A stretch of 64,000 nt of DNA from BACL27 sp947488385 (lineage in GTDB: Bacteria > Actinomycetota > Acidimicrobiia > Acidimicrobiales > Ilumatobacteraceae), in the NCBI GenBank assembly GCA_964203655.1, contig CAXNMJ010000006.1, positions 62,001 through 126,000 of the forward strand, written 5' to 3'. A model generated the notes under the pieces. The model saw only the letters and a program-made list of their open reading frames with translations, was not told where the DNA came from and did no database searches. The position numbers were made by a program, and so were the translations under genes. This document shows, one piece after another, positions 7,811 through 16,075 of the stretch (its first letter is position 1; every line of letters starts with the position of its first letter).

Positions 7811-8383
7811 ATGAAGCTTCAAAAAGTTTTGCTCGCGGTTATTGCTGTTACTACCGCTGTTGCCATTGGGGGTTGTAGTTCAACTAAAGAGTCGAATGCT
7901 CTGTTTAACGACGCAGACGCAATGTTTGTCCAGATGATGATTCCACATCATGAACAAGCAGTTGTTCTTGCCGAAATGGCTGAAAACCCAACTTCTGGGG
8001 CAGGCCCAGAAGTTACTTCGTTGGCTGCACAAATTAGTAGTGCTCAGGGTTCAGAAATTGAATTGATGAAAAGTTTCTTAACGCAGTGGGATGTGCCTGT
8101 TGTCGGTCACGAGTCGATGGATCACAGCTCGATGGACCACGGTTCAAAAATGAAAGGAATGTTGTCAGTTGAAGAGCTTGCGAAATTGTCAACGCTGTCT
8201 GGCAAAGTTTTTGACAAAGAGTGGATGTTGGCGATGATTGCTCACCATGAAGGCGCAATTGAGATGGCTCAAACCGTTGAACAATCTGGCAAAAACTTAG
8301 AAGTACAGGCCCTTGCTAAAACAATAATTAGTGGTCAGCAAGTTGAAATTGATCAAATGAAGTCGATGTTGGCGAATCTCTAA
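7811..8383 (+). CDS. DUF305-family lipoprotein (copper-associated)
   Basis: A 190-residue predicted lipoprotein: a signal peptide with lipobox AIGGC at about 18-22, then two DUF305 repeats each centred on a His pair (MMIPHHEQAVVLAEMA and MIAHHEGAIEMAQ), separated by a Met/His-rich linker (SMDHSSMDHGSKMKGM). DUF305 includes periplasmic copper-binding proteins such as cyanobacterial CopM. The His/Met content and the position opposite copA support a role in extracytoplasmic copper binding, which remains an inference. The ATG at 7811 is 9 nt after TATTAT. Confidence 0.85.
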   Translation: MKLQKVLLAVIAVTTAVAIGGCSSTKESNALFNDADAMFVQMMIPHHEQAVVLAEMAENPTSGAGPEVTSLAAQISSAQGSEIELMKSFLTQWDVPVVGHESMDHSSMDHGSKMKGMLSVEELAKLSTLSGKVFDKEWMLAMIAHHEGAIEMAQTVEQSGKNLEVQALAKTIISGQQVEIDQMKSMLANL

Positions 8384-8404
8384 TTATTTAGTTAGAGAGA
8401 GATT

Positions 8405-9097
8405 TCAGCCCCACTTAGATTGGCCAAAACGATAGCCAACGCTGCGAACTGTTTCGATCAGGTTGGCATGTTCTTCGCCAAGCTTGGCTCGTAAACGACG
8501 AATATGAACGTCAACCGTGCGGGCACCGCCGTAATACTCGTAGCCCCAAACTCGAGACAGCAATACTTCACGGCTAAAAACTTTTCCAGGATTTTGTGCC
8601 AAAAATTTGAGTAGTTCGTACTCCATGTAAGTCAAATCAAGAGGGGATCCGCCAAACGAAGCTTGGTAAGTCTCAGTGTTCAAAATAAGTCCGCTGTATT
8701 CGATAAGTGATTCGCGCGAAACCGACATTTCTGTGTAAAACAAATGTCTTAGGCGAGAGTCGAGTTCGCGCGGATGAATCGGTGCAAGACAAAAGTCATC
8801 AAATAAGTCATCGCGCATTTCAAGATCTGCGAGTTGGGCGCCACTCACGAGCACGATCACGCGTTCAACTGCATTTTCGCGGCGACGAAGTGCGCGACAA
8901 ATCGCCCAACCTGATTCAGGGTCTTGACTGCAATCAACTACTGCGCCAGCCCAACCCAGGGTCGGCTCAAGTTTGTCGAGAGCATCGGTTGACTTAACTG
9001 CCTTCCATGAATAACCAGATAAATCAAGTGTCCGAGCGACGTCGATTGGTGCCGGGTCGGGGAATACGGCAAGTAGTTGTTCTTTGTCGGTGCTCAT
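8405..9097 (-). CDS. glnR: GlnR-like OmpR-family regulator of nitrogen genes
   Basis: A 230-residue protein with a degenerate receiver domain (about 1-120) and a C-terminal OmpR-type winged helix. The DNA-binding half closely follows actinobacterial GlnR: PLDLTYMEYELLKFLAQ, VWGYEYYGGARTVDVHIRRL, and a terminal VGYRFG. The receiver lacks an obvious phosphoacceptor context, which is typical of orphan GlnR. GlnR controls ammonium assimilation genes, and here it sits 8 nt beyond the stop of a GSI gene and near a GSII gene. I chose the ATG at 9097; the open frame extends upstream into glnA. An alternative is another OmpR-type orphan regulator. Confidence 0.8.
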   Translation of the reverse strand: MSTDKEQLLAVFPDPAPIDVARTLDLSGYSWKAVKSTDALDKLEPTLGWAGAVVDCSQDPESGWAICRALRRRENAVERVIVLVSGAQLADLEMRDDLFDDFCLAPIHPRELDSRLRHLFYTEMSVSRESLIEYSGLILNTETYQASFGGSPLDLTYMEYELLKFLAQNPGKVFSREVLLSRVWGYEYYGGARTVDVHIRRLRAKLGEEHANLIETVRSVGYRFGQSKWG

Positions 9098-9105
9098 TTT
9101 TTGGC

Positions 9106-10443
9106 TCAAAGAGAACGAAGATAGCGGTTGAGTTCGTATTGGCTGATGTGGGTCTTGTACCCACGCCATTCAGCGCGCTTGTTTCGCAAGAACCATTCAA
9201 AAATGTGTTCTCCTAGAGCCTCGGCGACGAGCTCTGAGCGTTCCATTACACGAAGTGCATCAGACATTGACTGTGGCAATTGCTCGATACCGAGTTTTGC
9301 CAACATGTCATCTCCCATTTCAAAAAGATTTGAGTCGGCTTCTGGTGGCAACTCGTAGCCCTCTTGAATGCCCTTCAATCCTGCGGCGAGAATCACCGAG
9401 AATGCAAGGTACGGGTTGCAGGCTGGGTCGGGAGATCGATACTCAATACGTGTCGCATGTTCGCTGTTTCGTTTTTGAATCGGTACACGAATCAAACCGC
9501 TGCGATTGTTTCGTGCCCACGAAATATGCACTGGTGCTTCAAAGCCAGGAACTAGTCGTTTATAGCTGTTGATGTTTTGGTTTGTCACAGCAGTAATTTC
9601 GGCTGCGTGTCGCAACAAGCCAGCCATGAACTGCTTTGCCGTAACCGACAAGTTGTACGGATCTTCGGCATCATGAAAAGCATTTTGTTCGTCTTTAAAC
9701 AAACTTAAGTGCAGGTGCATTCCTGATCCCTGAACACCCTCGAGAGGTTTAGGCATAAACGTGGCGTGAACATTGTGAAGCGCTGCGATTTCTTTGACTA
9801 CCAATCTGAAAGTCATCACACTGTCGGCCATGGTCAACGCATCTGTGTGACGTAAATCGATTTCGTGTTGGCTAGGTGAGTCTTCGTGAAAACTGTATTC
9901 AACTGGAATGCTCATCGTTTCGAGAGTTCGAATTGTTTCTTTGCGCAACGAACTTGTGATGTCGTTGCTTGTTAAGTCAAAGAAGCCACCCTCGTCCAAT
10001 GGCACAGGTCGCGAGTCGACTTTTGGTGGATCAAAATAAAAGTATTCAATATCTGGCGCAATATAAAATTGGTAGCCAAGTTTTCGCGCATTGTTTAAGT
10101 TGCGACGCAAAACTTGTCGCGGGTCGCCATCAAAAGCCGTGCCATCAAGCTTGGCGATGTCACAAAAAACTCTGGCTTCGGCACCTTTCGGATCAACCCA
10201 TGGCAACACTTCGAAAGTGTTTGCGTCAGGAAGAGCCAGAACATCGCTTTCTTGAATTCGACTGAAGCCATCAATTGCCGAGCCATCAAAGCTCATGCCG
10301 TCGTTAAGGGCATTCTCCATTTCGGCTGGACTGATGGCAAAACTTTTGAGGTTTCCAAGCACATCGGTGAACCACAGGCGAACAAGACGGATACCTCGTT
10401 CTTCGACGGTGCGCAAGACATAGTCGCGTTGCTGTTCAATCAT
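9106..10443 (-). CDS. glnA: Type I glutamine synthetase (GlnA2-like)
   Basis: A 445-residue GSI, making glutamine from glutamate, NH3 and ATP. Family motifs are present: FDGSAIDGFSRIQESD near the N-terminus, the metal-ligand region GSGMHLHLSLF, and the ATP/glutamate segment NRSGLIRVP followed by EYRSPDPACNPY. The length and overall pattern match the actinobacterial GlnA2 group, and the Tyr-containing adenylylation loop of GSI-beta is not evident, so GlnE control is unlikely. It is transcribed with glnR downstream; a large hairpin and a GlnR-box-like string lie immediately upstream (10481-10522). Confidence 0.92.
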   Translation of the reverse strand: MIEQQRDYVLRTVEERGIRLVRLWFTDVLGNLKSFAISPAEMENALNDGMSFDGSAIDGFSRIQESDVLALPDANTFEVLPWVDPKGAEARVFCDIAKLDGTAFDGDPRQVLRRNLNNARKLGYQFYIAPDIEYFYFDPPKVDSRPVPLDEGGFFDLTSNDITSSLRKETIRTLETMSIPVEYSFHEDSPSQHEIDLRHTDALTMADSVMTFRLVVKEIAALHNVHATFMPKPLEGVQGSGMHLHLSLFKDEQNAFHDAEDPYNLSVTAKQFMAGLLRHAAEITAVTNQNINSYKRLVPGFEAPVHISWARNNRSGLIRVPIQKRNSEHATRIEYRSPDPACNPYLAFSVILAAGLKGIQEGYELPPEADSNLFEMGDDMLAKLGIEQLPQSMSDALRVMERSELVAEALGEHIFEWFLRNKRAEWRGYKTHISQYELNRYLRSL

Positions 10444-10480
10444 CTCAGCACTCTTTTCGAATTAGTTGCACAAATACAGT

Positions 10481-10522
10481 CTGCCGCCGTAACTGCGAGT
10501 TTCACTCGGGCTACGGCGGCAG
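10481..10522 (-). promoter_or_regulatory. Long hairpin with GlnR-box-like repeats between glnII and glnA
   Basis: CTGCCGCCGTA (10481-10491) pairs perfectly with TACGGCGGCAG (10512-10522), and CGAGT (10496-10500) with ACTCG (10504-10508) around a 3-nt loop. Read on the minus strand the centre is GTAGC-n6-GAAAC-n5-GTTAC, close to the GlnR consensus GTnAC-n6-GAAAC. The U-tract on the minus strand is weak, so it may be a terminator for glnII, a GlnR operator for glnA, or both. Confidence 0.45.
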
Positions 10523-10546
10523 GACTATTGGGTTTTTAGAGAATTA

Positions 10547-11620
10547 TTACTTCTTCTTTGCTTTCTTCGCTCCAGTTTTCTTTGGGGCTTTCTTGCTCGG
10601 ACTCTTTTTCGGCGATGACTGTCCACACACAGTTTCAAGAATCAACTGTGTAACCAAATATGGATCCATATTTGCGTTTGGACGACGGTCTTCGGCGTAA
10701 CCCTTTTGATCTTTTGCAACCTGCCATGGAATTCGTACTGAGGCACCACGGTTTGAAACTCCGTAAGTGAACTTGTTGTAAGGAGCAGTTTCGTGTTTAC
10801 CAGTTAGACGACTCTCAATGTCATGTCCATAATTGCTGACATGCTCGTTGATTCGTGTACCGAGTGCTTTGCACGCGTCATCAATTGCTTTGTAATTTGA
10901 GCGCATTGCTTTGGTCGAGAAGTTGGTGTGGCAACCAGCGCCGTTCCAGTCTCCTTTTTGAGGCTTTGCATCAAGCGAGATCACTACGTCGTAATCTTCG
11001 GCGATGCGGTGCAAGAGCCAACGGGCAACGTGCAACTCGTCGCTAACTGCGAGTGCGCCAACTGGACCAATTTGAAATTCCCATTGACCAGGCATTACTT
11101 CGGCGTTTGTTCCTGAAATATGCAAACCTGCCTCGAGACACATCTCGGTGTGGATCTCTACAATTTCACGACCCATCACGCGACCTGCACCAACGCCGCA
11201 ATAATACGGACCTTGAGGAGCTGGTTCGCCGGACAATTCTGGAAAACCGAATGGACGACCATTGAGTCGCATCATTGTGTATTCCTGTTCAATGCCGTAG
11301 ATCATTTTTTGATCGGCATAACGCTTTGCTGTTTCTGCACAAAGAGCACGTGTGTTGGTCGGATGCGGTTTGCCTGTTGACGCAACGAGAACTTCGCACA
11401 TCACGAGAATATTTTTGCCGCCACGAATTGGATCTTTGCAGCTGAATACGGGATTCAAAATACAGTCTGAAGCTTCACCAGTCGCCTGACTCGTTGAGGA
11501 TCCATCAAATCCCCAAATAGGAAGTGCTTTTGTTCCATTCTCGATGATCTTTGTTTTTGATCGCAATGTTGGCGTTGGTGTAACGCCGTCAATCCAGATG
11601 TACTCAGCCTGATATGCCAT
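10547..11620 (-). CDS. glnII: Type II glutamine synthetase with Lys-rich tail
   Basis: A 357-residue GSII (the eukaryote-type enzyme also found in rhizobia and actinomycetes). The core includes the N-terminal WGFDGSSTSQATG, YGIEQEYTMM, GQWEFQIGP, HTNFSTKAMR, NRGASVRIP and RRPNANMDPY, so both the metal and nucleotide sites look intact. The last ~23 residues, after the normal GSII end, are a Lys/Pro/Ala/Ser repeat (SPKKSPSKKAPKK...) resembling histone H1-type tails; I know no such extension in typical GSII. It is preceded by an AGGAAA Shine-Dalgarno and faces nadE across a 131-bp divergent region. It lies upstream of glnA and glnR on the same strand. Confidence 0.93.
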   Translation of the reverse strand: MAYQAEYIWIDGVTPTPTLRSKTKIIENGTKALPIWGFDGSSTSQATGEASDCILNPVFSCKDPIRGGKNILVMCEVLVASTGKPHPTNTRALCAETAKRYADQKMIYGIEQEYTMMRLNGRPFGFPELSGEPAPQGPYYCGVGAGRVMGREIVEIHTEMCLEAGLHISGTNAEVMPGQWEFQIGPVGALAVSDELHVARWLLHRIAEDYDVVISLDAKPQKGDWNGAGCHTNFSTKAMRSNYKAIDDACKALGTRINEHVSNYGHDIESRLTGKHETAPYNKFTYGVSNRGASVRIPWQVAKDQKGYAEDRRPNANMDPYLVTQLILETVCGQSSPKKSPSKKAPKKTGAKKAKKK

Positions 11621-11751
11621 TTAATTTCCTCTCATCGGGAATTCGCCACGCCGGAGAATTCGTAACCCTGACAGTTTTACCGATAGCGGTTTCTCGGCCA
11701 TTGCCCGTTTGTAAACGGCGTGTGAAGTTTTTGGCTGGGTAGCCTGAAACT

Positions 11752-13407
11752 GTGGCCGATTTCGCGAAATTACGTGTCGGGCTTGCCCAAATAAATCCGA
11801 CGGTGGGTGCATTGCGTGACAATGCAAACAAGATTCTGGACTACTACAAACAAGCAGTTGCCGAAGGCTGTGATGTCGTCGCCTTTCCAGAACTCTCAAT
11901 CACCGGTTATCCGCCCGAAGATCTCGTATTAAAGGACGGCTTCGTCGCCGAAAACCAAGGCATCTTGGCAGAAATCGTTAAGTCGATTGGCGAAACATTT
12001 GCCGTAATCGGTTTCGTTGATCGTGCGACCAGCTCTTTAGAAATCTACAACGCCGCAGCAATTTGCCAGAACGGCAAAGTTGTGGGCGTGTATCGCAAAC
12101 ATTTGTTGCCCAACTACAACGTATTTGACGAGCAAAGGTATTTCACGCCCGGCGTGCACAATCCGTTGTTCACAATTAAAGGTGCATGTGTTGGAGTCAC
12201 AATTTGTGAAGACATTTGGGAAGCCAATGGTCCGGTTTCAACACAAGCATCACTGGGTGCGGTTTTAAATTTGAATATCAACGGGTCACCATTTCATGCC
12301 GGCAAAATTGGTGCACGTCGTGAAATGTTGAGTTCACGAGCCCGTGACGGCGAGTGTGTGATTGCTTACGTGAATCAAGTTGGCGGACAAGATGAGCTTG
12401 TCTTTGATGGTGGATCAATGATCTTGGCAGCCGACGGCACAGTCGTCGCAAGTGCGGCACAATTTGTTGAAGAGCTCTTGGTTTGCGATGTGGTTTTGCC
12501 AAAGTCAAAATCAGTAGCTGCTCCGCAACAATCTCGGGGCCAAGTTGCCGAGCCTCTGAGTGAAGATGCGCAAATCTTTGCAGCCCTTGTTCTGGGTACG
12601 CGTGACTATGTGCAGAAAAACGGTTTCAAAGATGTCGTGATTGGCTTGTCTGGTGGTATCGACTCGGCTTTAGTTGCCGCAGTTGCCACTCAAGCGCTTG
12701 GTTCAGAACATGTGCATGGTGTGGCGATGCCGTCTAGGTATTCGTCCTCTGGTTCGATTTCGGATGCCGAACTTTTGGCGCGCAATCTCGGCATTGACAT
12801 TCAAACTATTCCGATTGAGCCGGCGTTTGCTGCTTACCTTAAATCTCTTGAGCCGAGTTTTGTCGGACGCCCAGCAGATCTGACAGAAGAGAATCTTCAG
12901 AGTCGAGTTCGCGGAACAACATTGATGGCGCTGTCCAACAAGTTCGGCTGGATGGTCTTGACGACTGGAAACAAAAGCGAAATCGCCGTGGGCTACTTCA
13001 CTTTGTATGGAGATTCAGTCGGCGGTTACGCCGTGATTAAAGATCTCTTCAAACTGAAGGTATATGAAATTTGTAACTTCTTCAATCAGCAAAACGGGCG
13101 CGACATTATTCCGCAGTCGACAATCAGCAAGGCTCCGTCAGCCGAGTTGCGACCCGATCAACGCGATGACCAAAGTCTGCCGCCGTATGAGGTCTTGGAT
13201 CCAATTCTTGAGCTTTATGTTGAGCGCGATAAAACTGCCCACGAAATTATTGAACTTGGATACGACGCCACACTTGTCAAGCGGATTGCTCGACTTGTCG
13301 ATTTAAACGAATATAAGCGTCGACAAGGTGCGCCAGGTGTGCGAATCAGTACAAAAGCATTTGGCAAAGATCGTCGCTTACCAATTACTAATCAATACTC
13401 GGGCTAG
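11752..13407 (+). CDS. nadE: Glutamine-dependent NAD+ synthetase
   Basis: A 551-residue two-domain enzyme amidating nicotinate adenine dinucleotide to NAD+. The N-terminal nitrilase-like glutaminase has the Glu-Lys-Cys triad at E47 (FPELSITGYPPED), K116 (YRKHLLPNY) and C152 (VTICEDIWE), so it can use glutamine. The C-terminal synthetase carries the PP-loop SGGIDS (300-305) and later TTGNKSE. Start is GTG at 11752. A position divergent from GSII fits its use of glutamine, but co-regulation is only an inference. Confidence 0.95.
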   Translation: MADFAKLRVGLAQINPTVGALRDNANKILDYYKQAVAEGCDVVAFPELSITGYPPEDLVLKDGFVAENQGILAEIVKSIGETFAVIGFVDRATSSLEIYNAAAICQNGKVVGVYRKHLLPNYNVFDEQRYFTPGVHNPLFTIKGACVGVTICEDIWEANGPVSTQASLGAVLNLNINGSPFHAGKIGARREMLSSRARDGECVIAYVNQVGGQDELVFDGGSMILAADGTVVASAAQFVEELLVCDVVLPKSKSVAAPQQSRGQVAEPLSEDAQIFAALVLGTRDYVQKNGFKDVVIGLSGGIDSALVAAVATQALGSEHVHGVAMPSRYSSSGSISDAELLARNLGIDIQTIPIEPAFAAYLKSLEPSFVGRPADLTEENLQSRVRGTTLMALSNKFGWMVLTTGNKSEIAVGYFTLYGDSVGGYAVIKDLFKLKVYEICNFFNQQNGRDIIPQSTISKAPSAELRPDQRDDQSLPPYEVLDPILELYVERDKTAHEIIELGYDATLVKRIARLVDLNEYKRRQGAPGVRISTKAFGKDRRLPITNQYSG

Positions 13408-13414
13408 TCGCGAG

Positions 13415-14602
13415 TTAAACGTGAACTAGGCCGCCCCGCCGGTGGTAAAAGTAAATTAAAGCAGTTGCAACCGCGGCGCTGATTGCGCCAATTAGTGCCG
13501 GCAATGCGATGCCGCCACTTGACTCGTAGGCCCGAGTTGCGACAAGACTCATCACGCTGCGACCGAGTGTTCCTGCACCAATTACGAGACCCAGACCGCT
13601 ACCCGGTCGCTTCGGCACGAGATGCGTGGCGAGAGGCAACATACTTACAACTGCAAATTCGAAACCCAAGATGTAAATTAATAGTGCGGCAAGTCCCAAA
13701 ATTAAATTTTGTGAGACAAGCCAGAGTGCGATGCCACCGGGAACCATGATTAAACACCCGATAGCGATACTTTTTTCTTTGCCCCAGAGATCTGTCTTAT
13801 TTGCACTGGTTATTGATGCATAAAGTTCGACAACTCCAAAACTGAAACCAACGGCAGCGATGCCAATTGCACCAAAACCAAATTCATCGTCCAGCCAAGC
13901 GCCAAAAGTTATAAAGATGCATTGACTCGCACACATTGTGGCAAACATCGTGGCGACAACTAGCCAGCCACGACCACTCAATCGAACACCGTCATCAGCA
14001 ACACGCGATGAAACTTCGTGATTTTCTGCTTTAATTCGCGACGCGATAAATGCCAACGACACAGCGGTGCCAACAACTCCAACTAAGAAACCTGCACGCC
14101 ACGAACTAATCGCCGTAACTATGCCCATCAGAGAGACGCCTATCAACAAACCAAGAGCCCATGAGATCTCGGTGATTCCGATGTATCTTCCGCGTTTTTC
14201 ATACGGCACGTGATCGGAAATCCATCCGGACATTCCAAGGTCGAAGAAACTCTTTGTGATGCTGATCAAGGTGACACCAAGGGTGAACACAAAAATATTT
14301 GGTGAAATTGCTGAGAGTAACGCGCCAAGCCCAATGCCAAAAAGACCTAGAAGCATCGCAGCGCGACGCGAAAGACGGTCAACGAATCTTCCAATAAACG
14401 GTGAAAGCAAACCTGAAAGTTCTGAGATCGTGAGAGCAACGCCGATTTCAGAAAGTGAAATATCAAAACCCTTGGCGATGATCGCCACGAATGGTGGAGT
14501 AAATCGATAACACGCATTCGTCGTGAAACGAGCGGCGGTTAGCAGTGTGATGTTCTTTTTAACTAACTCTGAAAAAGAATCGTCTAGCCAACGTCTGAGC
14601 AC
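13415..14602 (-). CDS. MFS transporter
   Basis: A ~395-residue polytopic membrane protein with about 12 predicted helices and MFS-like loops (GRFVDRLSRRAAML after the second helix; the mid-protein break around residues 190-210 with charged KAENHEV). Substrate unknown; the overall pattern is that of small-molecule or drug exporters. I placed the start at GTG 14602, 8 nt after a TAGCGT element; a TTG at 14611 is the other choice. It converges on nadE with a 7-nt gap and is downstream of the phosphatase gene on the same strand. Confidence 0.75.
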   Translation of the reverse strand: MLRRWLDDSFSELVKKNITLLTAARFTTNACYRFTPPFVAIIAKGFDISLSEIGVALTISELSGLLSPFIGRFVDRLSRRAAMLLGLFGIGLGALLSAISPNIFVFTLGVTLISITKSFFDLGMSGWISDHVPYEKRGRYIGITEISWALGLLIGVSLMGIVTAISSWRAGFLVGVVGTAVSLAFIASRIKAENHEVSSRVADDGVRLSGRGWLVVATMFATMCASQCIFITFGAWLDDEFGFGAIGIAAVGFSFGVVELYASITSANKTDLWGKEKSIAIGCLIMVPGGIALWLVSQNLILGLAALLIYILGFEFAVVSMLPLATHLVPKRPGSGLGLVIGAGTLGRSVMSLVATRAYESSGGIALPALIGAISAAVATALIYFYHRRGGLVHV

Positions 14603-14626
14603 AAGGCTCAACGCTACATCTATTAG

Positions 14627-15244
14627 TTAGAGCGATTCGTTTGAGTTCAACTCTCCGATAACAGCAACGATTCGACCAGCGTGCAATTGATTTTGGGCAT
14701 CGACTTCGAACCAACATCCGCCGAGATTTTCGAGACGATAGTCAGTGACGTTCAACTCGCGACGCAATGTTCGAATCGCGCCGCTGTGACTGATTACGAG
14801 CGCCTGACCACCACGACACTTTTTGGCGATATCAACAAACGCATCGGTCATTCTTTGTACGACTTGGTGGCTCGGCTCAAAACCCTCTGGTTGCTTGCGC
14901 GAATCTAAAAAGCCTGGCCAGCCAGCCTCGATCTCGGCATAGGTCAAGCCTTGCCATGGGCCAATGTGTGACTCTTTGAGCCGTTCATCTATATGTATGT
15001 CATCAAAACTGTGATGTTGGGCGATTATTTCGGCTGTGCGTAAAGCACGTTGCAGGGTGCTCGTTGCAATCAAGTCGAAGGCGCCAAGTTTTTCTGCGGC
15101 CTGCTTGGCTTGCAACATTCCTTCTTGAGTTAATTCAATATCTGCTTGACCTTGCCATCGACCCTGAGCATTCCATTCGGACTGACCGTGGCGAAGCACC
15201 AGCAACTTCGTCACCGCATCTTTGGAGCCAAGTGGTTTAGACAC
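14627..15244 (-). CDS. Histidine phosphatase (phosphoglycerate mutase-like) family protein
   Basis: A 205-residue branch-1 histidine phosphatase. The catalytic motif LRHGQSEWN is near the N-terminus, the paired Arg is in STLQRALRTAE, and the second catalytic His is in ISHSGAIR. The length and lack of the glycolytic dPGM insert suggest a broad phosphatase rather than the glycolytic mutase. In mycothiol-producing actinobacteria a similar gene often sits near mshA, here 1 kb away and on the other strand. Start is GTG; the gene is divergent from the MoaD-like gene with a 35-bp gap. Confidence 0.85.
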   Translation of the reverse strand: MSKPLGSKDAVTKLLVLRHGQSEWNAQGRWQGQADIELTQEGMLQAKQAAEKLGAFDLIATSTLQRALRTAEIIAQHHSFDDIHIDERLKESHIGPWQGLTYAEIEAGWPGFLDSRKQPEGFEPSHQVVQRMTDAFVDIAKKCRGGQALVISHSGAIRTLRRELNVTDYRLENLGGCWFEVDAQNQLHAGRIVAVIGELNSNESL

Positions 15245-15279
15245 TCAACGCAGGGTAGTGGCTTAGGTACGCTGACTGC

Positions 15280-15522
15280 ATGGCGCGTTTGAGACTTTTT
15301 GCCTCGGCCCGACAGGCGGCAGGTACCTCAACTATAGAAATTTCTGGAAGCACAGTTGACGAAGTTTTGCGAACCGCAGCGGCGCGATTTGGCGCAGAAT
15401 TTGTTGCAGTGATGCCAACGTGTCGAGTTTGGCTTAACGGTGAAGAAACAGTTGGTGCCGCGTTGGTGCAAGACGCCGACGAGGTCGCACTTTTGCCACC
15501 AGTCTCAGGCGGATCAAAATGA
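15280..15522 (+). CDS. MoaD/ThiS-family ubiquitin-like sulfur carrier
   Basis: An 80-residue beta-grasp protein: RLRLFASARQAAG at the N-terminus, CRVWLNGE in the middle and DADEVALLPPVSGG at the end, as in MoaD. Sulfur-carrier function needs a C-terminal Gly-Gly for adenylation and thiocarboxylation; here GG is followed by Ser-Lys, so it is not terminal. Either a protease trims it, as in CysO/Mec-type systems, or the protein has another role. The TACGCT element at 15268-15273 lies 6 nt before the ATG. The stop overlaps the start of the RsiG-like gene (ATGA), implying translational coupling. Confidence 0.75.
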   Translation: MARLRLFASARQAAGTSTIEISGSTVDEVLRTAAARFGAEFVAVMPTCRVWLNGEETVGAALVQDADEVALLPPVSGGSK

Positions 15523-16013
15523 CTGATGTGACGAATCCTGACGCAATGACAACCGCCGAATTGCGTAGTGCTCGAGCAGAACTGCAAATGCAAGAGGACG
15601 TAATCTCTTTTGTTCGGCGCATGGCTCAAGGTCGTTGTGACTTGGCTCGCGATGAGCAACGTCGTCGCGTGGATGGAACTCCAGCATCTGGAATGAGCGT
15701 CATCGACATCGCGAATGTTTTTGGCCAAGAACATGGTGGTGGATCGTCGCGCCCTCCGCGAGAGACAAACATTTCGGCAGATCATCCTTTGGTAGTTGAA
15801 TTAGAAAAACTATGTGAGACGGTTGGCTTTGGTGAGTTGCGAACGCTTGATGACGAGGCTCTTGAATCTGCAATTGATCAGATTGAACAATTTGAATTGA
15901 CGCGTTCCGCGGAGCGCAAGAACTTGTTCTCAAAGATCGATGCGTTAACTACTGAGTTGGTCAAGCGCTATAAAGATGGTGGCGCCAATGTTGACTCGCT
16001 TCTATCTGACTAG
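15519..16013 (+). CDS. rsiG: RsiG-like c-di-GMP-binding anti-sigma protein
   Basis: A 164-residue, mostly helical protein. It carries the RsiG signature E-x3-S-x2-R-x3-Q-x3-D exactly at E26, S30, R33, Q37 and D41. A second copy stands at E126, S130, R133, F137 and D141, with Phe replacing Gln, 100 residues later. In Streptomyces, RsiG binds an intercalated c-di-GMP dimer through two such helices and sequesters the sporulation sigma factor WhiG. Here the helices flank a Gly/Ser-rich linker (about 50-88). The target sigma factor is not in the window. The gene is translationally coupled to the MoaD-like gene and precedes mshA. Confidence 0.82.
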   Translation: MTDVTNPDAMTTAELRSARAELQMQEDVISFVRRMAQGRCDLARDEQRRRVDGTPASGMSVIDIANVFGQEHGGGSSRPPRETNISADHPLVVELEKLCETVGFGELRTLDDEALESAIDQIEQFELTRSAERKNLFSKIDALTTELVKRYKDGGANVDSLLSD

Positions 16014-16075
16014 TTAGAAGCCAAAAACGTTCGGTAGAGGCAAAACCCGACCAGAACGATAGGTTTTAAGGTCAA

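Noticed and set aside
11621..11751. GlnR box in the divergent region between glnII and nadE
   Set aside because: Only weak half-sites (such as GTAAA and GTGAA 11 bp apart) were found; no pair with correct letters and n6 spacing.
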